Shown: positions 18,954-27,500, counted from the stretch's first letter. The stretch: 64,000 nucleotides of DNA from G963662655 sp963666875 (GCA_963666875.2 CAXXPU010000019.1:496001-560000), one strand, 5' to 3'. Translations and numbers: made by a program. The notes: generated by a model not told the origin, from the letters alone.

Positions 18954-20954
18954 ATGAAATACATTCTGACAGCGGCCATCGCATTTCTCGCGTTATCTAT
19001 CGCGGCGCTCGGTTTCATCCCGTCTTCACCCCTTATACACCTCGTCATCGGAAAACCCGCCGATGACCCGCTCGTGATCTACTATGCCCTCCATTTGGGC
19101 GTTCAATACGAAGAACTCAATGGGGAGATGACCGTCCATAAATATTATGATAACGTCGAAATCAGTGTTACAATGTCGTTGGCAAGAGGACTCCGGGAGA
19201 CCATTATCACCTGCAAAAAGGACGAAGAAACCGAGGAATTGCTCGGCGAATTGCTGGCTTTCTACGGTCTGCCGATCAGATACAAGGATTTCCTCGTAAC
19301 GGCTGGCTACACCGATTCGGCAAGCGATCTTGGTTTGGACGATAAAAACATCGATTGGGAGAACTTCGATTGGGAATCTTATGGAGAAGCGGTTAAGGAA
19401 GGAAATCATCTTGTATCTAATACCGTATGGGATATCGAGGACACTGCGTCGGAAGGAAACCCAAACGGTGCGAAGATCGTCTATTATCCGAAGGGCAGCA
19501 GACGGGATGCAACTGCAAGCCTGCGATACAGTTACAGGTTCTCGGGTGATTTCATCGTGGACGAAGTAACGATCGTGGGTGATTTCATCAAATCACCGCC
19601 TAACATCTGGCAGGAGGACGCCGAGGAATTCCTGCAGATGTTGCCCAGCGAAGAACGTCAGTCGATCCTGAACCTCGTAGCCGCCGAACACAGCACGACC
19701 GGAGAGACATACGTTGACCAGTATGAGCACATAGCTAAAACTTCGAATCAGGACATTGAAACTGAACTCCGCAGTGTCAAATACATCGACAACCCTGAGC
19801 CAGCAGAGACCCATCCCGATATCTGGGAGCAATATTTATCTGAAAACAAAACAAAGAACATGGTCGAAATGTTTGGAAAAAAGGACTACTCGTACGATGA
19901 TTGGAAGGTTCTTCGGGAGAAATACGGCTTTAAAAAAGACGGCGTATTCGCAGTAGCGCCCGGGAGTAAAATTGTTATCCAGACGACCGACTACGACAGA
20001 GTCATCTGTTCGATCCTGTTAAGGATCGATCGGGAATCCGAATTGCACATGTACGGGTTGGACAAACAAATGAGCTACGATGAAATCGAAAAGAAATTCG
20101 GTCCCGAATACGTTCGATCGACTACCAAATACACTTGCGTCTCGATGCCGGAGGGAGTAACCGATAAGAAGCACCACATGATAATCGAGATGAACTACAA
20201 TTCGGATACATCCACAATCAAGAGTCTGGAGTTCAAGCCCCTGCATCCGAAAGAAATCAAGGTTTCCGAGGCATACGAGGTCGTATCAACCGGCCCGGTT
20301 AACCTCGGACAAATCCAATACCAGTGGGTGGATGGATACTGGTTCTCGGGCACAATGATATCCGCTTTACCTTATTCTGGACACATATACGCCTATGAAG
20401 GCACAAATGCAATTTATACCATGCTGGACGGAAAAATGCTGAATAATGGCATCCAGCCAACGATTCTCATAGATAATGAAAACTCCTACGATCCGCTTTA
20501 TGTCCATTTCAGTAATGCTATCGATCAGATGAATCTATTCAACCTGGACAAAGATATCGCGACGAAATATTTGATCAGAATACAAGAGGACGGACCAGGC
20601 GATAAATACGACGCCAATTGGGAAAATCTGAACCACTACGCCCAGGAGTGCTTCAACGAGCTCGATATCGCACACGAACAACTGTTTCGGGCATCTCTCA
20701 TCATCGAGAAGATCGGCGGCTGTCAATACATCGCACAGGAATTCCGAAACATGATGATCGCAATTTCAGAAATCAGGAATCTCATCGAAACAATGAGAAA
20801 GATTGGCTTGAGTATAGGTCAGGCAACCCAGGAAGATATTGCTGAGCTGAATAAACTCGAAGGTTATCAAAATCAATTGAGTACCGGCAAAGATAAAATC
20901 TTACAGGGCTTGAAGGAGTGTGAGTATATCAAGAAAGCGCATGGTGGAGAATAA
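18954..20954 (+). CDS. Secreted protein of unknown function
   Basis: I do not recognise this 666-residue protein. It starts with a signal peptide or membrane anchor (MKYILTAAIAFLALSIAALGFIP). The rest is hydrophilic and mixed alpha/beta, with acidic stretches (DDKNIDWENFDWESYGEAV) and a long helical, coiled-coil-prone C-terminus from ~560 (EIRNLIETMRKIGLSIGQAT). There are no Cys-rich motifs and no sorting tail. GAGG lies ~10 bases before the ATG. It is monocistronic, with its own promoter just after MITE C. It could be a periplasmic or surface lipoprotein-like component; nothing in the neighbours says what it does. Confidence 0.6.
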   Translation: MKYILTAAIAFLALSIAALGFIPSSPLIHLVIGKPADDPLVIYYALHLGVQYEELNGEMTVHKYYDNVEISVTMSLARGLRETIITCKKDEETEELLGELLAFYGLPIRYKDFLVTAGYTDSASDLGLDDKNIDWENFDWESYGEAVKEGNHLVSNTVWDIEDTASEGNPNGAKIVYYPKGSRRDATASLRYSYRFSGDFIVDEVTIVGDFIKSPPNIWQEDAEEFLQMLPSEERQSILNLVAAEHSTTGETYVDQYEHIAKTSNQDIETELRSVKYIDNPEPAETHPDIWEQYLSENKTKNMVEMFGKKDYSYDDWKVLREKYGFKKDGVFAVAPGSKIVIQTTDYDRVICSILLRIDRESELHMYGLDKQMSYDEIEKKFGPEYVRSTTKYTCVSMPEGVTDKKHHMIIEMNYNSDTSTIKSLEFKPLHPKEIKVSEAYEVVSTGPVNLGQIQYQWVDGYWFSGTMISALPYSGHIYAYEGTNAIYTMLDGKMLNNGIQPTILIDNENSYDPLYVHFSNAIDQMNLFNLDKDIATKYLIRIQEDGPGDKYDANWENLNHYAQECFNELDIAHEQLFRASLIIEKIGGCQYIAQEFRNMMIAISEIRNLIETMRKIGLSIGQATQEDIAELNKLEGYQNQLSTGKDKILQGLKECEYIKKAHGGE

Positions 20955-21384
20955 ATATGAAGTAGCAAATAAAATTCTAAACGAAAACTGAGAGGGAAAA
21001 CGCGCCTTTTACGCTCGGTCTACTCACTAAAAACTGGACAAATGATAATGCGAGTCTCCGAATACGAATTGGAGGCATACAGACTCTTTAGAATCGCTCC
21101 ACCAGCTATTTGTACAAACTCGTGTCACTTTTCTGCCAAACTGGTGGCACAAAATGCCATTCCGCGTATAAAATGACACCCCCTTGGCAGAAGTTTACAA
21201 ACGCTCGGTTTTCCACCCAAGCATCGACGGACTTGCGAGATAGGCGTCTGCAAGCGTTTGTAAAGAAATGGCAGAAACGGTGCGTTTCGTCCCGTTCGAT
21301 GCCACGGGTTTGGCACATGGGTTCCACTCTCGCAGCCATGTTAAGCCGTTATTTCCGTGGAGATTCGCGCAAACTCATGGGATA

Positions 21385-21468
21385 TCGTCTGTAAAGCGAC
21401 TGTAAAAGGGGCGTCTGTAAACGTGTGTAAAGGGCGTTTGTAAAAGAGCGACTGTAAAACGTTTGTAA
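21385..21468 (+). repeat. Array of seven CGNNTGTAAA repeats at the prophage left end
   Basis: Decamers at 21385, 21396, 21411, 21421, 21434, 21448 and 21459 read CGTCTGTAAA, CGACTGTAAA, CGTCTGTAAA, CGTGTGTAAA, CGTTTGTAAA, CGACTGTAAA, CGTTTGTAAA. A further GCGTTTGTAAAG lies at ~21252 and an inverted TTTACAAACGC at ~21190. Spacing is 10-15 bases. This is probably a cluster of binding sites for the phage transposase or another phage protein. The region 20955-21541 has no gene. Confidence 0.65.
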
Positions 21469-21475
21469 AACACAA

Positions 21476-21534
21476 TGAAAAAGGCGAGCGTCAAACGACC
21501 GGGTGAAACGAACCCGATCGAACCGATGCTCGCC
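21476..21534 (-). terminator. Terminator of the prophage repressor gene
   Basis: GGCGAGC (21483-21489) pairs with GCTCGCC (21528-21534). On the minus strand it is followed by TTTTTC. It begins 7 bases beyond the repressor stop. Confidence 0.7.
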
Positions 21535-21541
21535 AATTCTT

Positions 21542-22285
21542 CTAATATAGCCTGAACTGAATCACCACCACACCCACGAGGTGAACGTCCATTGGTGAAT
21601 CCTCGTCGAGCACGATGACATTGTAGTCTTTGTTGAATGGGAGGAGGAGTACCTGTTTGTGCTTCGGAACGAGCTGCACCTTCTTCAGCGTGATGCCATC
21701 ATCGGTTCGAATAGCGCAGACCTTACCATCGAGACTCGTCCAGTCGTAGTTGTAATGGATGACAACGATGTCGCCATGATGGATGTTCGGCTCCATACTG
21801 TGTCCGTTCACTCGGAACACGCAGTAGTTCACCGTATCACTCGAAAGGAACACGCGCGGGATTTCGATATACGCGAGGCTGTCTTTCTTCGCCTTCACGG
21901 GAGGCCCCGCCGCAATCTCCGCTTCCACCGGCAGACTCACCGTCCGGCTGAAGTAGTTGTCCGACGGATTATACGGCCTGCCGTCGATGGTCTTGACCGT
22001 GTGCTTGAGCATTTCGAGTCGCTTCTTCTTACCGTCCTCGGTCTCAAGTAACGCTTCGGGGAAGGGTTCGATGAACATCGAGCCTTGTCCTGTGAGCAAC
22101 CAGTTCATATTCACGGCATGCATTTCGCAAATACGAATCAGCGCATCGATGGACGGTTTGCTCTTTTTCTTGTCAGAGAGCCAGTCCGACAGGTTTCCGG
22201 TTGACACGCCGATAGACGATGCAAAATCCATCTTTTTCATTTCTAACGACTTAACTACAGCCGCCAATCTGTCTTTTACTTCCAT
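21542..22285 (-). CDS. Prophage repressor, HTH plus S24/LexA-like peptidase
   Basis: A 247-residue CI-like repressor. An XRE-type HTH occupies residues ~1-70 (KKMDFASSIGVSTGNLSDWL). The S24 self-cleavage domain spans ~115-245, with the serine in VNGHSMEPNIHHGDIV and the lysine in DGITLKKVQL. Such proteins hold lysogeny and are inactivated by RecA-stimulated self-cleavage. It is transcribed away from the early operon. A palindrome overlapping a TTGACA box lies in the divergent region. It looks intact although the prophage is not. Confidence 0.88.
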   Translation of the reverse strand: MEVKDRLAAVVKSLEMKKMDFASSIGVSTGNLSDWLSDKKKSKPSIDALIRICEMHAVNMNWLLTGQGSMFIEPFPEALLETEDGKKKRLEMLKHTVKTIDGRPYNPSDNYFSRTVSLPVEAEIAAGPPVKAKKDSLAYIEIPRVFLSSDTVNYCVFRVNGHSMEPNIHHGDIVVIHYNYDWTSLDGKVCAIRTDDGITLKKVQLVPKHKQVLLLPFNKDYNVIVLDEDSPMDVHLVGVVVIQFRLY

Positions 22286-22313
22286 GCTTTCTCCTGCAAT
22301 GACTTACAGTTTA

Positions 22314-22339
22314 TGCGAGAAATCTGTTGACATTTCGCA
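22314..22339. promoter_or_regulatory. Operator/early promoter between repressor and Ner-like gene
   Basis: TGCGAGAAAT (22314-22323) and ATTTCGCA (22332-22339) form an imperfect palindrome around TTGACA (22327-22332), which reads rightward toward the early genes. A further half-site-like CGAAATTGCAC is at ~22370. The layout fits repressor binding over the early -35. Confidence 0.5.
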
Positions 22340-22428
22340 CGCAATTCTTCTTTATTGATGCATGAACTCGAAATTGCACAAACACGAACCGGTGTCAATG
22401 GAAAATTTTCAGCGGAAGGGAGAAGGGA

Positions 22429-22665
22429 TTGAAAAAGTACACGCAAAACCAATTCAAGGCTGCCATAAAGCTTAAGGGAATCAGCATTTCCGAGATTTCT
22501 GAAACCATTGGAATTTCGATGCGAATGCTTGAATATTATATGAAGGGCGAGAAGAATATGCGAAAAGCAGATGCATTCCTCGAACTTCTCGAACCGGAAT
22601 TGAGTCAGATTACAGGAGAAGCATATAGCTCAAATGCGAGAGACGCGAGAAGGAGGATCGGATGA
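22429..22665 (+). CDS. Small HTH protein, Ner/Cro-like
   Basis: A 78-residue DNA-binding protein, first gene of the rightward early operon. HTH at ~17-40 (ISISEISETIGISMRMLEYY). The start is TTG at 22429, with GGGAGAAGGGA immediately upstream; no ATG gives a comparable reading. The stop overlaps the MuA start by ATGA. By position it corresponds to Ner of Mu, which represses early and repressor transcription. Could also be a Cro-type switch protein. Confidence 0.65.
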   Translation: MKKYTQNQFKAAIKLKGISISEISETIGISMRMLEYYMKGEKNMRKADAFLELLEPELSQITGEAYSSNARDARRRIG

Positions 22666-24668
22666 ATTGGATGACCTGCTCGGAATTGCAGGACATGTTG
22701 AATGTGTCACGTCCGACAGCAGTCAAGATAGCACGGGAGAAAGGATGGGAGTCTCGCTACGAGACACTACCGCAGGGAGGACGTCGCAAGTTGTATGCCG
22801 TCCCAGATGAGAGGACTGAGACGCCGACAGAGCCAGAAATAGCACACGATTCAGAAGAGGATGAGCAACAAGAGTCAGTCTCGATTTCGGTACCAGCCTT
22901 GCGGGACGAGACGATACCCGACCTGCGGCCCAAGCATAACGAACCGATGCATTATCAGGAGCAGGCGCACCTGCGCGCGCAGCTCTGCGACGCCATTCTT
23001 GAAGTCCTTAACAGCGCTGACTCCAAGACGGATGCGTGGAAGACCATTGTCGAAGCCTACAACGACAGACGCTTCATGCCGGAGCTGTACGTCGTCGAAG
23101 GGCATCGCGGCGAGCGGACACTGCGTCGTTGGGTGCGGAACTACGTCAAAGCGGGACGAGACGCCAGGTCGCTCATCCGCAAGTACACGGTCGCGGAAGC
23201 CACGCGCAAGGCGACAGAGACCGAACAGAACTTCCTGCTGCACCTGTTACTTAATCCGAATCGCATCTCTATCGGGTCGGCCATCCGCAAGCTTAAGCAG
23301 ATGGAGACCTTGCAGAAGCTGGAGTCGCCTTCGAGCGAACGCACCCTCCGTCGGTGGTGCGAAGAGTGGCGCGACAGCCACAAACCGGAGTGGAACCTGC
23401 TCCGCAATGGCAAGAAAAGCCTCAAAGAAACCGGCATTCTCAGTGTCCTTCGCAGTGACGAACTCGAGGTCGGCGACGTATGGGTTGCTGACGGCCACAA
23501 GCTCGCCTTCGACATCATCGATCCGGCTACCGGAAAGCCCAGGCGCATGACGATGATCATGTTCTTTGACTGGGCTTCCCGTTACCCGGTAGGAGCGTCG
23601 TTGGCGGTCTCGGAAGATTCTCAGCATGTGTTACTGGCTCTCAGAAACAGCATCATGCACTGGGGCGGCAAGCCCAAGTACGTGTATCTCGATAATGGCA
23701 AGGCGTTCCGCTCGAAGCTGTTCAACAAGCAGTGGGAGAAGCACGACCTGAGCAAGGAGTTGGTGGGTATCTTCCCGCGACTCGGTATCGGGGTGACGTT
23801 CGCAAAGGCTTACAACGCGCGTGCGAAGGTGGTGGAGCGGTTCTTCCGAACCTTTCAAGACGACTTCGAGCGGTACATGATGACCTTTCGGGGCGGCTCG
23901 ATTGACGACAAACCCGCGACGCTCAAGCGCAACGAGAAGTGGGTGCGAAACATCTTCGCAGGAAAACCGCTGACGATCCCTCAGGCCAAGGCGATGATCG
24001 GACTCTACATCGAGAAGATGTACGGCTTGACGCCGCACGGAGGCTTGAACGGCGCGAAACCCGCTGAGGTTTTTCACAACGCCATCGTGCCTGACGACCA
24101 GAGGATCGATCCTACAAGACTCAACTTCTTGATGCTCTCGGCCACCGACCGCGTGGTGCAGGCCTCCGGCGTCAGGTTCAGCAACATCCACTTCTGGCAC
24201 GACGAGCTCATACAGCACATCGGCGACAAGGTCACCATACGCTACGACCTGATGGATATGCGCTCTGTGCTCATCTACGACGCGAAAAACCGCTTCATTT
24301 GCCAAGCAGAAGCGCGACGTCACCAGCACCCGTTCATCCATCTGGCCAAGGACAAGCCGCAGGCGCAGAAGGCCCTTCAGAAAGAGCTTCAGGGCATCCG
24401 GCGACTCGAGAAGAACGTGCAGGAGTCCTCGGAGAAGATACTGCTCAAGGTCAACGAGGCAGTCGGACAGATACAGCAACCGATGACCGAAGAGATTGGC
24501 GAGATTTTCGCAGACCAGCCTTTGATTGAGCAGCCGGAGCCTGAACTCACCATCGATGATATCGTCAAAGCATCTGCCGAAAACGAAACCATTCAAGAAG
24601 AGCGAAAGTCTGGCGAGGATGACGAACCCAGCTTCGCAGAACTGATGAAAGCAATTGGAATAGGATAG
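22662..24668 (+). CDS. Mu-type DDE transposase A
   Basis: A 668-residue phage transposase. An N-terminal HTH (MTCSELQDMLNVSRPTAVKI) contacts the ends, and residues ~130-240 resemble the second DNA-binding region. The integrase-like core carries the catalytic triad at D277 (WVADGHK), D344 (YLDNGKAF) and E392 (VVERFFRTF), with spacing close to MuA (269/336/392). The acidic C-terminal tail (~590-668) would bind the B protein. Length is typical of MuA. It overlaps the Ner-like gene by 4 bases and is followed 16 bases later by the B gene. All core motifs are intact. Confidence 0.93.
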   Translation: MNWMTCSELQDMLNVSRPTAVKIAREKGWESRYETLPQGGRRKLYAVPDERTETPTEPEIAHDSEEDEQQESVSISVPALRDETIPDLRPKHNEPMHYQEQAHLRAQLCDAILEVLNSADSKTDAWKTIVEAYNDRRFMPELYVVEGHRGERTLRRWVRNYVKAGRDARSLIRKYTVAEATRKATETEQNFLLHLLLNPNRISIGSAIRKLKQMETLQKLESPSSERTLRRWCEEWRDSHKPEWNLLRNGKKSLKETGILSVLRSDELEVGDVWVADGHKLAFDIIDPATGKPRRMTMIMFFDWASRYPVGASLAVSEDSQHVLLALRNSIMHWGGKPKYVYLDNGKAFRSKLFNKQWEKHDLSKELVGIFPRLGIGVTFAKAYNARAKVVERFFRTFQDDFERYMMTFRGGSIDDKPATLKRNEKWVRNIFAGKPLTIPQAKAMIGLYIEKMYGLTPHGGLNGAKPAEVFHNAIVPDDQRIDPTRLNFLMLSATDRVVQASGVRFSNIHFWHDELIQHIGDKVTIRYDLMDMRSVLIYDAKNRFICQAEARRHQHPFIHLAKDKPQAQKALQKELQGIRRLEKNVQESSEKILLKVNEAVGQIQQPMTEEIGEIFADQPLIEQPEPELTIDDIVKASAENETIQEERKSGEDDEPSFAELMKAIGIG

Positions 24669-24684
24669 ACGGAGGTCTATTAGC

Positions 24685-25407
24685 ATGAAAGAAAGGGTAT
24701 TAGCGGAAACCGCGAACGTGAAAGGCGCGAAGAAATGCATCGCCTACCTGCAGAACCGACCCAAGACCGAGATGGTCGGCTTGGGACTGCTCTACGGCGC
24801 GCCGGGACTGGGTAAGACACGCTTCGCAAAGCGGCTCGCCTACACCAACGACTACATTTATCTGCGGCTCGAAGCGTCGATGACGGCGAAGGTGTTCGCT
24901 CGAGAGCTGCTTCGACTGATCAACTACCGCTTCGGCTACCCGGACGACAACTTGCACGGCTCGACAAGCACGCTTCTGCGTCGGTGCATCAGCGTGTTGC
25001 ACTCGTATCCGGAGGCGGTCATCATCATTGACGAAATCGACTATGCCTTCAACCAGCCGATGCTGCTCGGTTCGATCCGCGATATCGTGGACGAGACACT
25101 CGCAATCGTGGTGCTGGTCGGGATGAAGGACGCCCGTGAGAAGCTGCTCAAAGCCAACGCGCACTACTTCGACCGCTGCAACTTCTTCTGCGAATTCAAG
25201 GAGCTTGGCAAAGACGACATCCAGCAGATTTGCGACGAGGTAGCCTCGGTCAAACTCAGCGGCGACATCGTCAAGTACCTGCACGGCAAGACCAAGGGCA
25301 ACATCCGCAAGCTCGTGAAGTCGCTCTACTCCATCGAGGGCATCGCGCGCGAGCTGGACGTCGCAGAGTTCGGTATCGAGCACCTGCAACAAGCGAAGAT
25401 CGCGTAG
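24685..25407 (+). CDS. MuB-like transposition AAA+ ATPase
   Basis: A 240-residue ATPase that in Mu binds target DNA and activates the transposase. Walker A is YGAPGLGKTRFAKRLAY at ~27-43; Walker B is AVIIIDEIDYAF at ~112; sensor and arginine regions follow (DRCNFFCEF). It lacks the long N-terminal HTH region of MuB (312 aa), as do many AAA_22-type homologues. GGAGG lies ~10 bases before the ATG. The genes that normally follow in a Mu-like phage (gam, mor, lysis) are absent; the next sequence is a MITE. Confidence 0.88.
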   Translation: MKERVLAETANVKGAKKCIAYLQNRPKTEMVGLGLLYGAPGLGKTRFAKRLAYTNDYIYLRLEASMTAKVFARELLRLINYRFGYPDDNLHGSTSTLLRRCISVLHSYPEAVIIIDEIDYAFNQPMLLGSIRDIVDETLAIVVLVGMKDAREKLLKANAHYFDRCNFFCEFKELGKDDIQQICDEVASVKLSGDIVKYLHGKTKGNIRKLVKSLYSIEGIARELDVAEFGIEHLQQAKIA

Positions 25408-25618
25408 GTGAATCATGGATTGAATAAAGACAAATGAATAATGATCAGTTGTACGAAAACTGTCAATACATTCTACTGAACAAAATTGGAATACCCCCAT
25501 TTTTCTGTGGAATCTTGGTTCGATGAATATTGATCGATGTTATCCACAGTGTCCTTCGACTCCGCTCAGCAACTGTGTCGAGCGTCAAGTATAAAAAGGG
25601 GGTATCCTCTCGTTTTCC

Positions 25619-25742
25619 GTGGATAAATGCTGGAATTTGTCTGAAATGGACACAATCCACACCACGATAAGCGAACGAGACACTTTGACGTTCTATTCGG
25701 CGTGGATTGTGGACAAATTACTCTTCAAACGCATTTATCCAC
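25619..25742. repeat. Imperfect palindrome in the IS110 3' noncoding region
   Basis: GTGGATAAATGC (25619-25630) pairs with GCATTTATCCAC (25731-25742), and CACAATCCAC (25651-25660) with GTGGATTGTG (25702-25711). It includes a DnaA-box match TTATCCACA at 25735-25743. A GGGGGTATCC string just upstream (25599) resembles MITE ends, so it may be a nested element. Confidence 0.55.
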
Positions 25743-25749
25743 ATAAAAC

Positions 25750-26727
25750 TCAGTTCGTTGACTCATGCAATGATGGCGATTTCATGCCCCACGCGAGATT
25801 ATCTCTAACCATCGCATTCATGATTGTCACCATCTTTCTCATACAAGCCGTGGTTGCCACTTTCCCGGGTTTTCCTCGCTCGATTAAATCCACCCGGAAC
25901 GAGCCGATTTTACGATTCCACTGAAAGGATGATATTGTTGGAAGATACAGTGCATTTCGAACCGATGGTCTGCCACCATGAATATGCCTTTTCCCTTTCA
26001 ACGTTCCACTATCATGATTGATCGGGGCCAAGCCTGCAAGCATAGCGATTTCTTTCCTGTTTAGGGTGCCAAGTTCTGGCAATTCGACCAACATCGTCAG
26101 TGCTGTATGCTTTGCGACGCCGGGGATTGTCGTTAGCAGCTCTGTCTTCTCACGAAACTCCGGTACTTGATCCAGAAGTTCATCTATCTGCTTCTCGATT
26201 CGCTTGATTTCATCATTCAAGTACTCGACATGTCGATCAATACTATCGATAATCTCATGATCCAGAGTGGATTCTCTGCGATTCTTTTCTCTTTTCCGAT
26301 AGTCAATCAACTGATGCTTCCGTTTCATCAAATCCCTGATTGCCTCATGCCTCTTATCCACCTTGCACAGCAATCGGACGCCGAGCTTCTCGGCATACAG
26401 CGCAATTGTCTCCGCATCGATCCGATCTGTCTTCGCTAGCTTTCCAGTACTACGGGCAAAGCTATGAACCTGATAGGCATTAACTTCTGCAACCATTACG
26501 TTATGCTCTAACAAATAGCGTGCCAGTTTTTTCCCATACACTCCCGTCGATTCATATACAATGACAGGATCATTGCACTGGCGGATTGCATCATAGAGTT
26601 CCTCGAATCCCACGGCGGCATTTTTTACTTGCAAGGTTTCCTCTCTCCCTGATATAAATACATCAAGGGTCGATTTCGAAACATCGATCCCGATGAAGGT
26701 CGAGAGATTGTCGCTAATGTTGGTCAT
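25750..26727 (-). CDS. IS110-family DEDD transposase
   Basis: A 325-residue bridge-RNA-guided recombinase. The N-terminal RuvC-like DEDD domain is visible: FIGIDVSKSTLDVFI (first Asp), VIVYESTGVYGKKLARYL (Glu), AKTDRIDAETIALYAEKL (the two Asp). A coiled-coil linker spans ~130-190. The C-terminal Tnp2 domain has IPGVAKHTALTMLVELPELG, LAGLAPINHDSGTLKGKRHI and GGRPSVRNALYL, with the conserved serine region. AAAGGAG before ATG 26727 sets the start; an ATG 36 bases upstream would lie inside the bridge RNA donor loop. It appears intact. Confidence 0.93.
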   Translation of the reverse strand: MTNISDNLSTFIGIDVSKSTLDVFISGREETLQVKNAAVGFEELYDAIRQCNDPVIVYESTGVYGKKLARYLLEHNVMVAEVNAYQVHSFARSTGKLAKTDRIDAETIALYAEKLGVRLLCKVDKRHEAIRDLMKRKHQLIDYRKREKNRRESTLDHEIIDSIDRHVEYLNDEIKRIEKQIDELLDQVPEFREKTELLTTIPGVAKHTALTMLVELPELGTLNRKEIAMLAGLAPINHDSGTLKGKRHIHGGRPSVRNALYLPTISSFQWNRKIGSFRVDLIERGKPGKVATTACMRKMVTIMNAMVRDNLAWGMKSPSLHESTN

Positions 26728-26734
26728 AATTGCT

Positions 26735-26932
26735 CCTTTCTTGTATTCGGGCTTCAAGCCCACGCAACTGTTCGGAATCGCATTATGAACCGGTCTGGAC
26801 CAAGCTGAGCTCCGGGCTTATTAGCACTGGATGACAACGATCTCGAGACCGGCAGGATTACCTTGGTGGCCACCAGGGTAATCCACTCATCTAAACTGGC
26901 GGCGTTACCGCTATTCTGGCTTCTCAATGAAC
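26735..26932 (-). ncRNA. IS110 bridge RNA
   Basis: Lies 5' of the transposase on the same strand, as in the IS110 group. In RNA order: a 5' stem-loop with an 8-bp stem (26855-26862 / 26877-26884). Next is a target loop closed by CCGGTCT/AGACCGG, holding TGTCATCC (26829-26836), identical to the left target, and GCTCAG (26805-26810), complementary to the right target. Last is a donor loop holding ACAGTTGC (26764-26771), matching the element's right end, and ATACAAG (26740-26746), complementary to its left end. Both right guides end in AG, pairing with the CT core. RNA ends are estimated. Confidence 0.85.
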
Positions 26933-27268
26933 TGTGTCAATATACAAGGATGACACACTGTGGATAACTGCATCCATTTCAGCCGGTTGCAAAATAATTG
27001 TGTCATCCTGAGCGGAGTCGAAGGACAACAATTATTTTGCATACTCATGTCAGATTTTTTTACGTACTTTTTTTAAACGGTAAGCATAGGTATGTCGTTG
27101 CAAAGCAGAACCATAGCCTTTCATGGCATGATCATTATGGGGGTATTCCTGATTCTACTGAACAACGGAAGTCGGTGAACAATTTCAGGATGAGACTCTT
27201 CGCCCCGTCCTCGTATATATTGATTGCCACTTCACGTCATGTAAGTCCTCCTATTGACATGAGGTTAC

Positions 27269-27490
27269 TCAGTTTTCAGCAGCAACACAGAAATACGAAT
27301 TGCTTCCTGATAGCGGAGCAGTCCAGTTTGTGCCGTCGAATATTCCAGAAGTGTCTTCGGTGAATTCGCCGTTGGCGGTTGCAGAAGAGTATACCTCGTA
27401 GGACGTTGCACCAAGAACGGGGGCCCAGGCCAGCACGATACTGCCGTCCTGAACAGCAATTGAGACATATACCGGAGCGGCTATTTCGGA
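27269..27490 (-). pseudogene. C-terminal fibronectin-type fragment of a secreted protein
   Basis: Minus-strand reading gives APVYVSIAVQDGSIVLAWAP, GATSYEVYSSATANGEFTED and SNSYFCVAAEN followed by stop. This is the terminal fibronectin-like domain seen at the ends of the proteins at 156-3392 and 6380-9571. No start exists; the upstream portion is replaced by a truncated MITE at 27501. It is a remnant of a third protein of that kind. The spacer 27166-27268 holds nothing clear. Confidence 0.7.
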
Positions 27491-27500
27491 TTGGTATCCC

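Larger units (their letters stand above)
25570..26948 (-). mobile_element. IS110-family insertion sequence (1379 bp)
   Basis: Defined by comparison with the unoccupied MITE A. On the minus strand the empty site reads GTGTCATC-CT-GAGCGGAG. The occupied site reads GTGTCATC-CT-TGTATATTGACAC ... CGACACAGTTG-CT-GAGCGGAG. A CT core dinucleotide is therefore present at both junctions and there is no longer target duplication, as expected for this family. It has no terminal inverted repeats; the 5' noncoding region is ~220 bases and the 3' one ~180 bases. The 3' region contains a palindrome (25619-25742). Confidence 0.92.
25484..27151. mobile_element. MITE copy B, split by the IS110 element
   Basis: Two pieces, 25484-25569 and 26949-27151, together rebuild a copy of the 286-bp MITE A in reverse orientation. 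A 14-bp duplication ATTCTACTGAACAA flanks it (25470-25483, 27152-27165). Ends read TTGGAATACCCCCATTTTTC and, inward from the right, CAGGAATACCCCCATAATGA. DnaA boxes TTATCCACA lie at 25540-25548 and, inverted, 26959-26967. The IS110 insertion falls in the internal TCATCCTGAGCGGAG sequence. Confidence 0.85.

Noticed and set aside
21385..21468. CRISPR array
   Set aside because: Repeat units are 10 bases with 0-5-base spacers and no cas genes; it is a binding-site array.
26728..26763. Earlier ATG (26763) as the IS110 transposase start
   Set aside because: It overlaps the donor-guide loop of the bridge RNA and lacks a ribosome site; AAAGGAG points to 26727.
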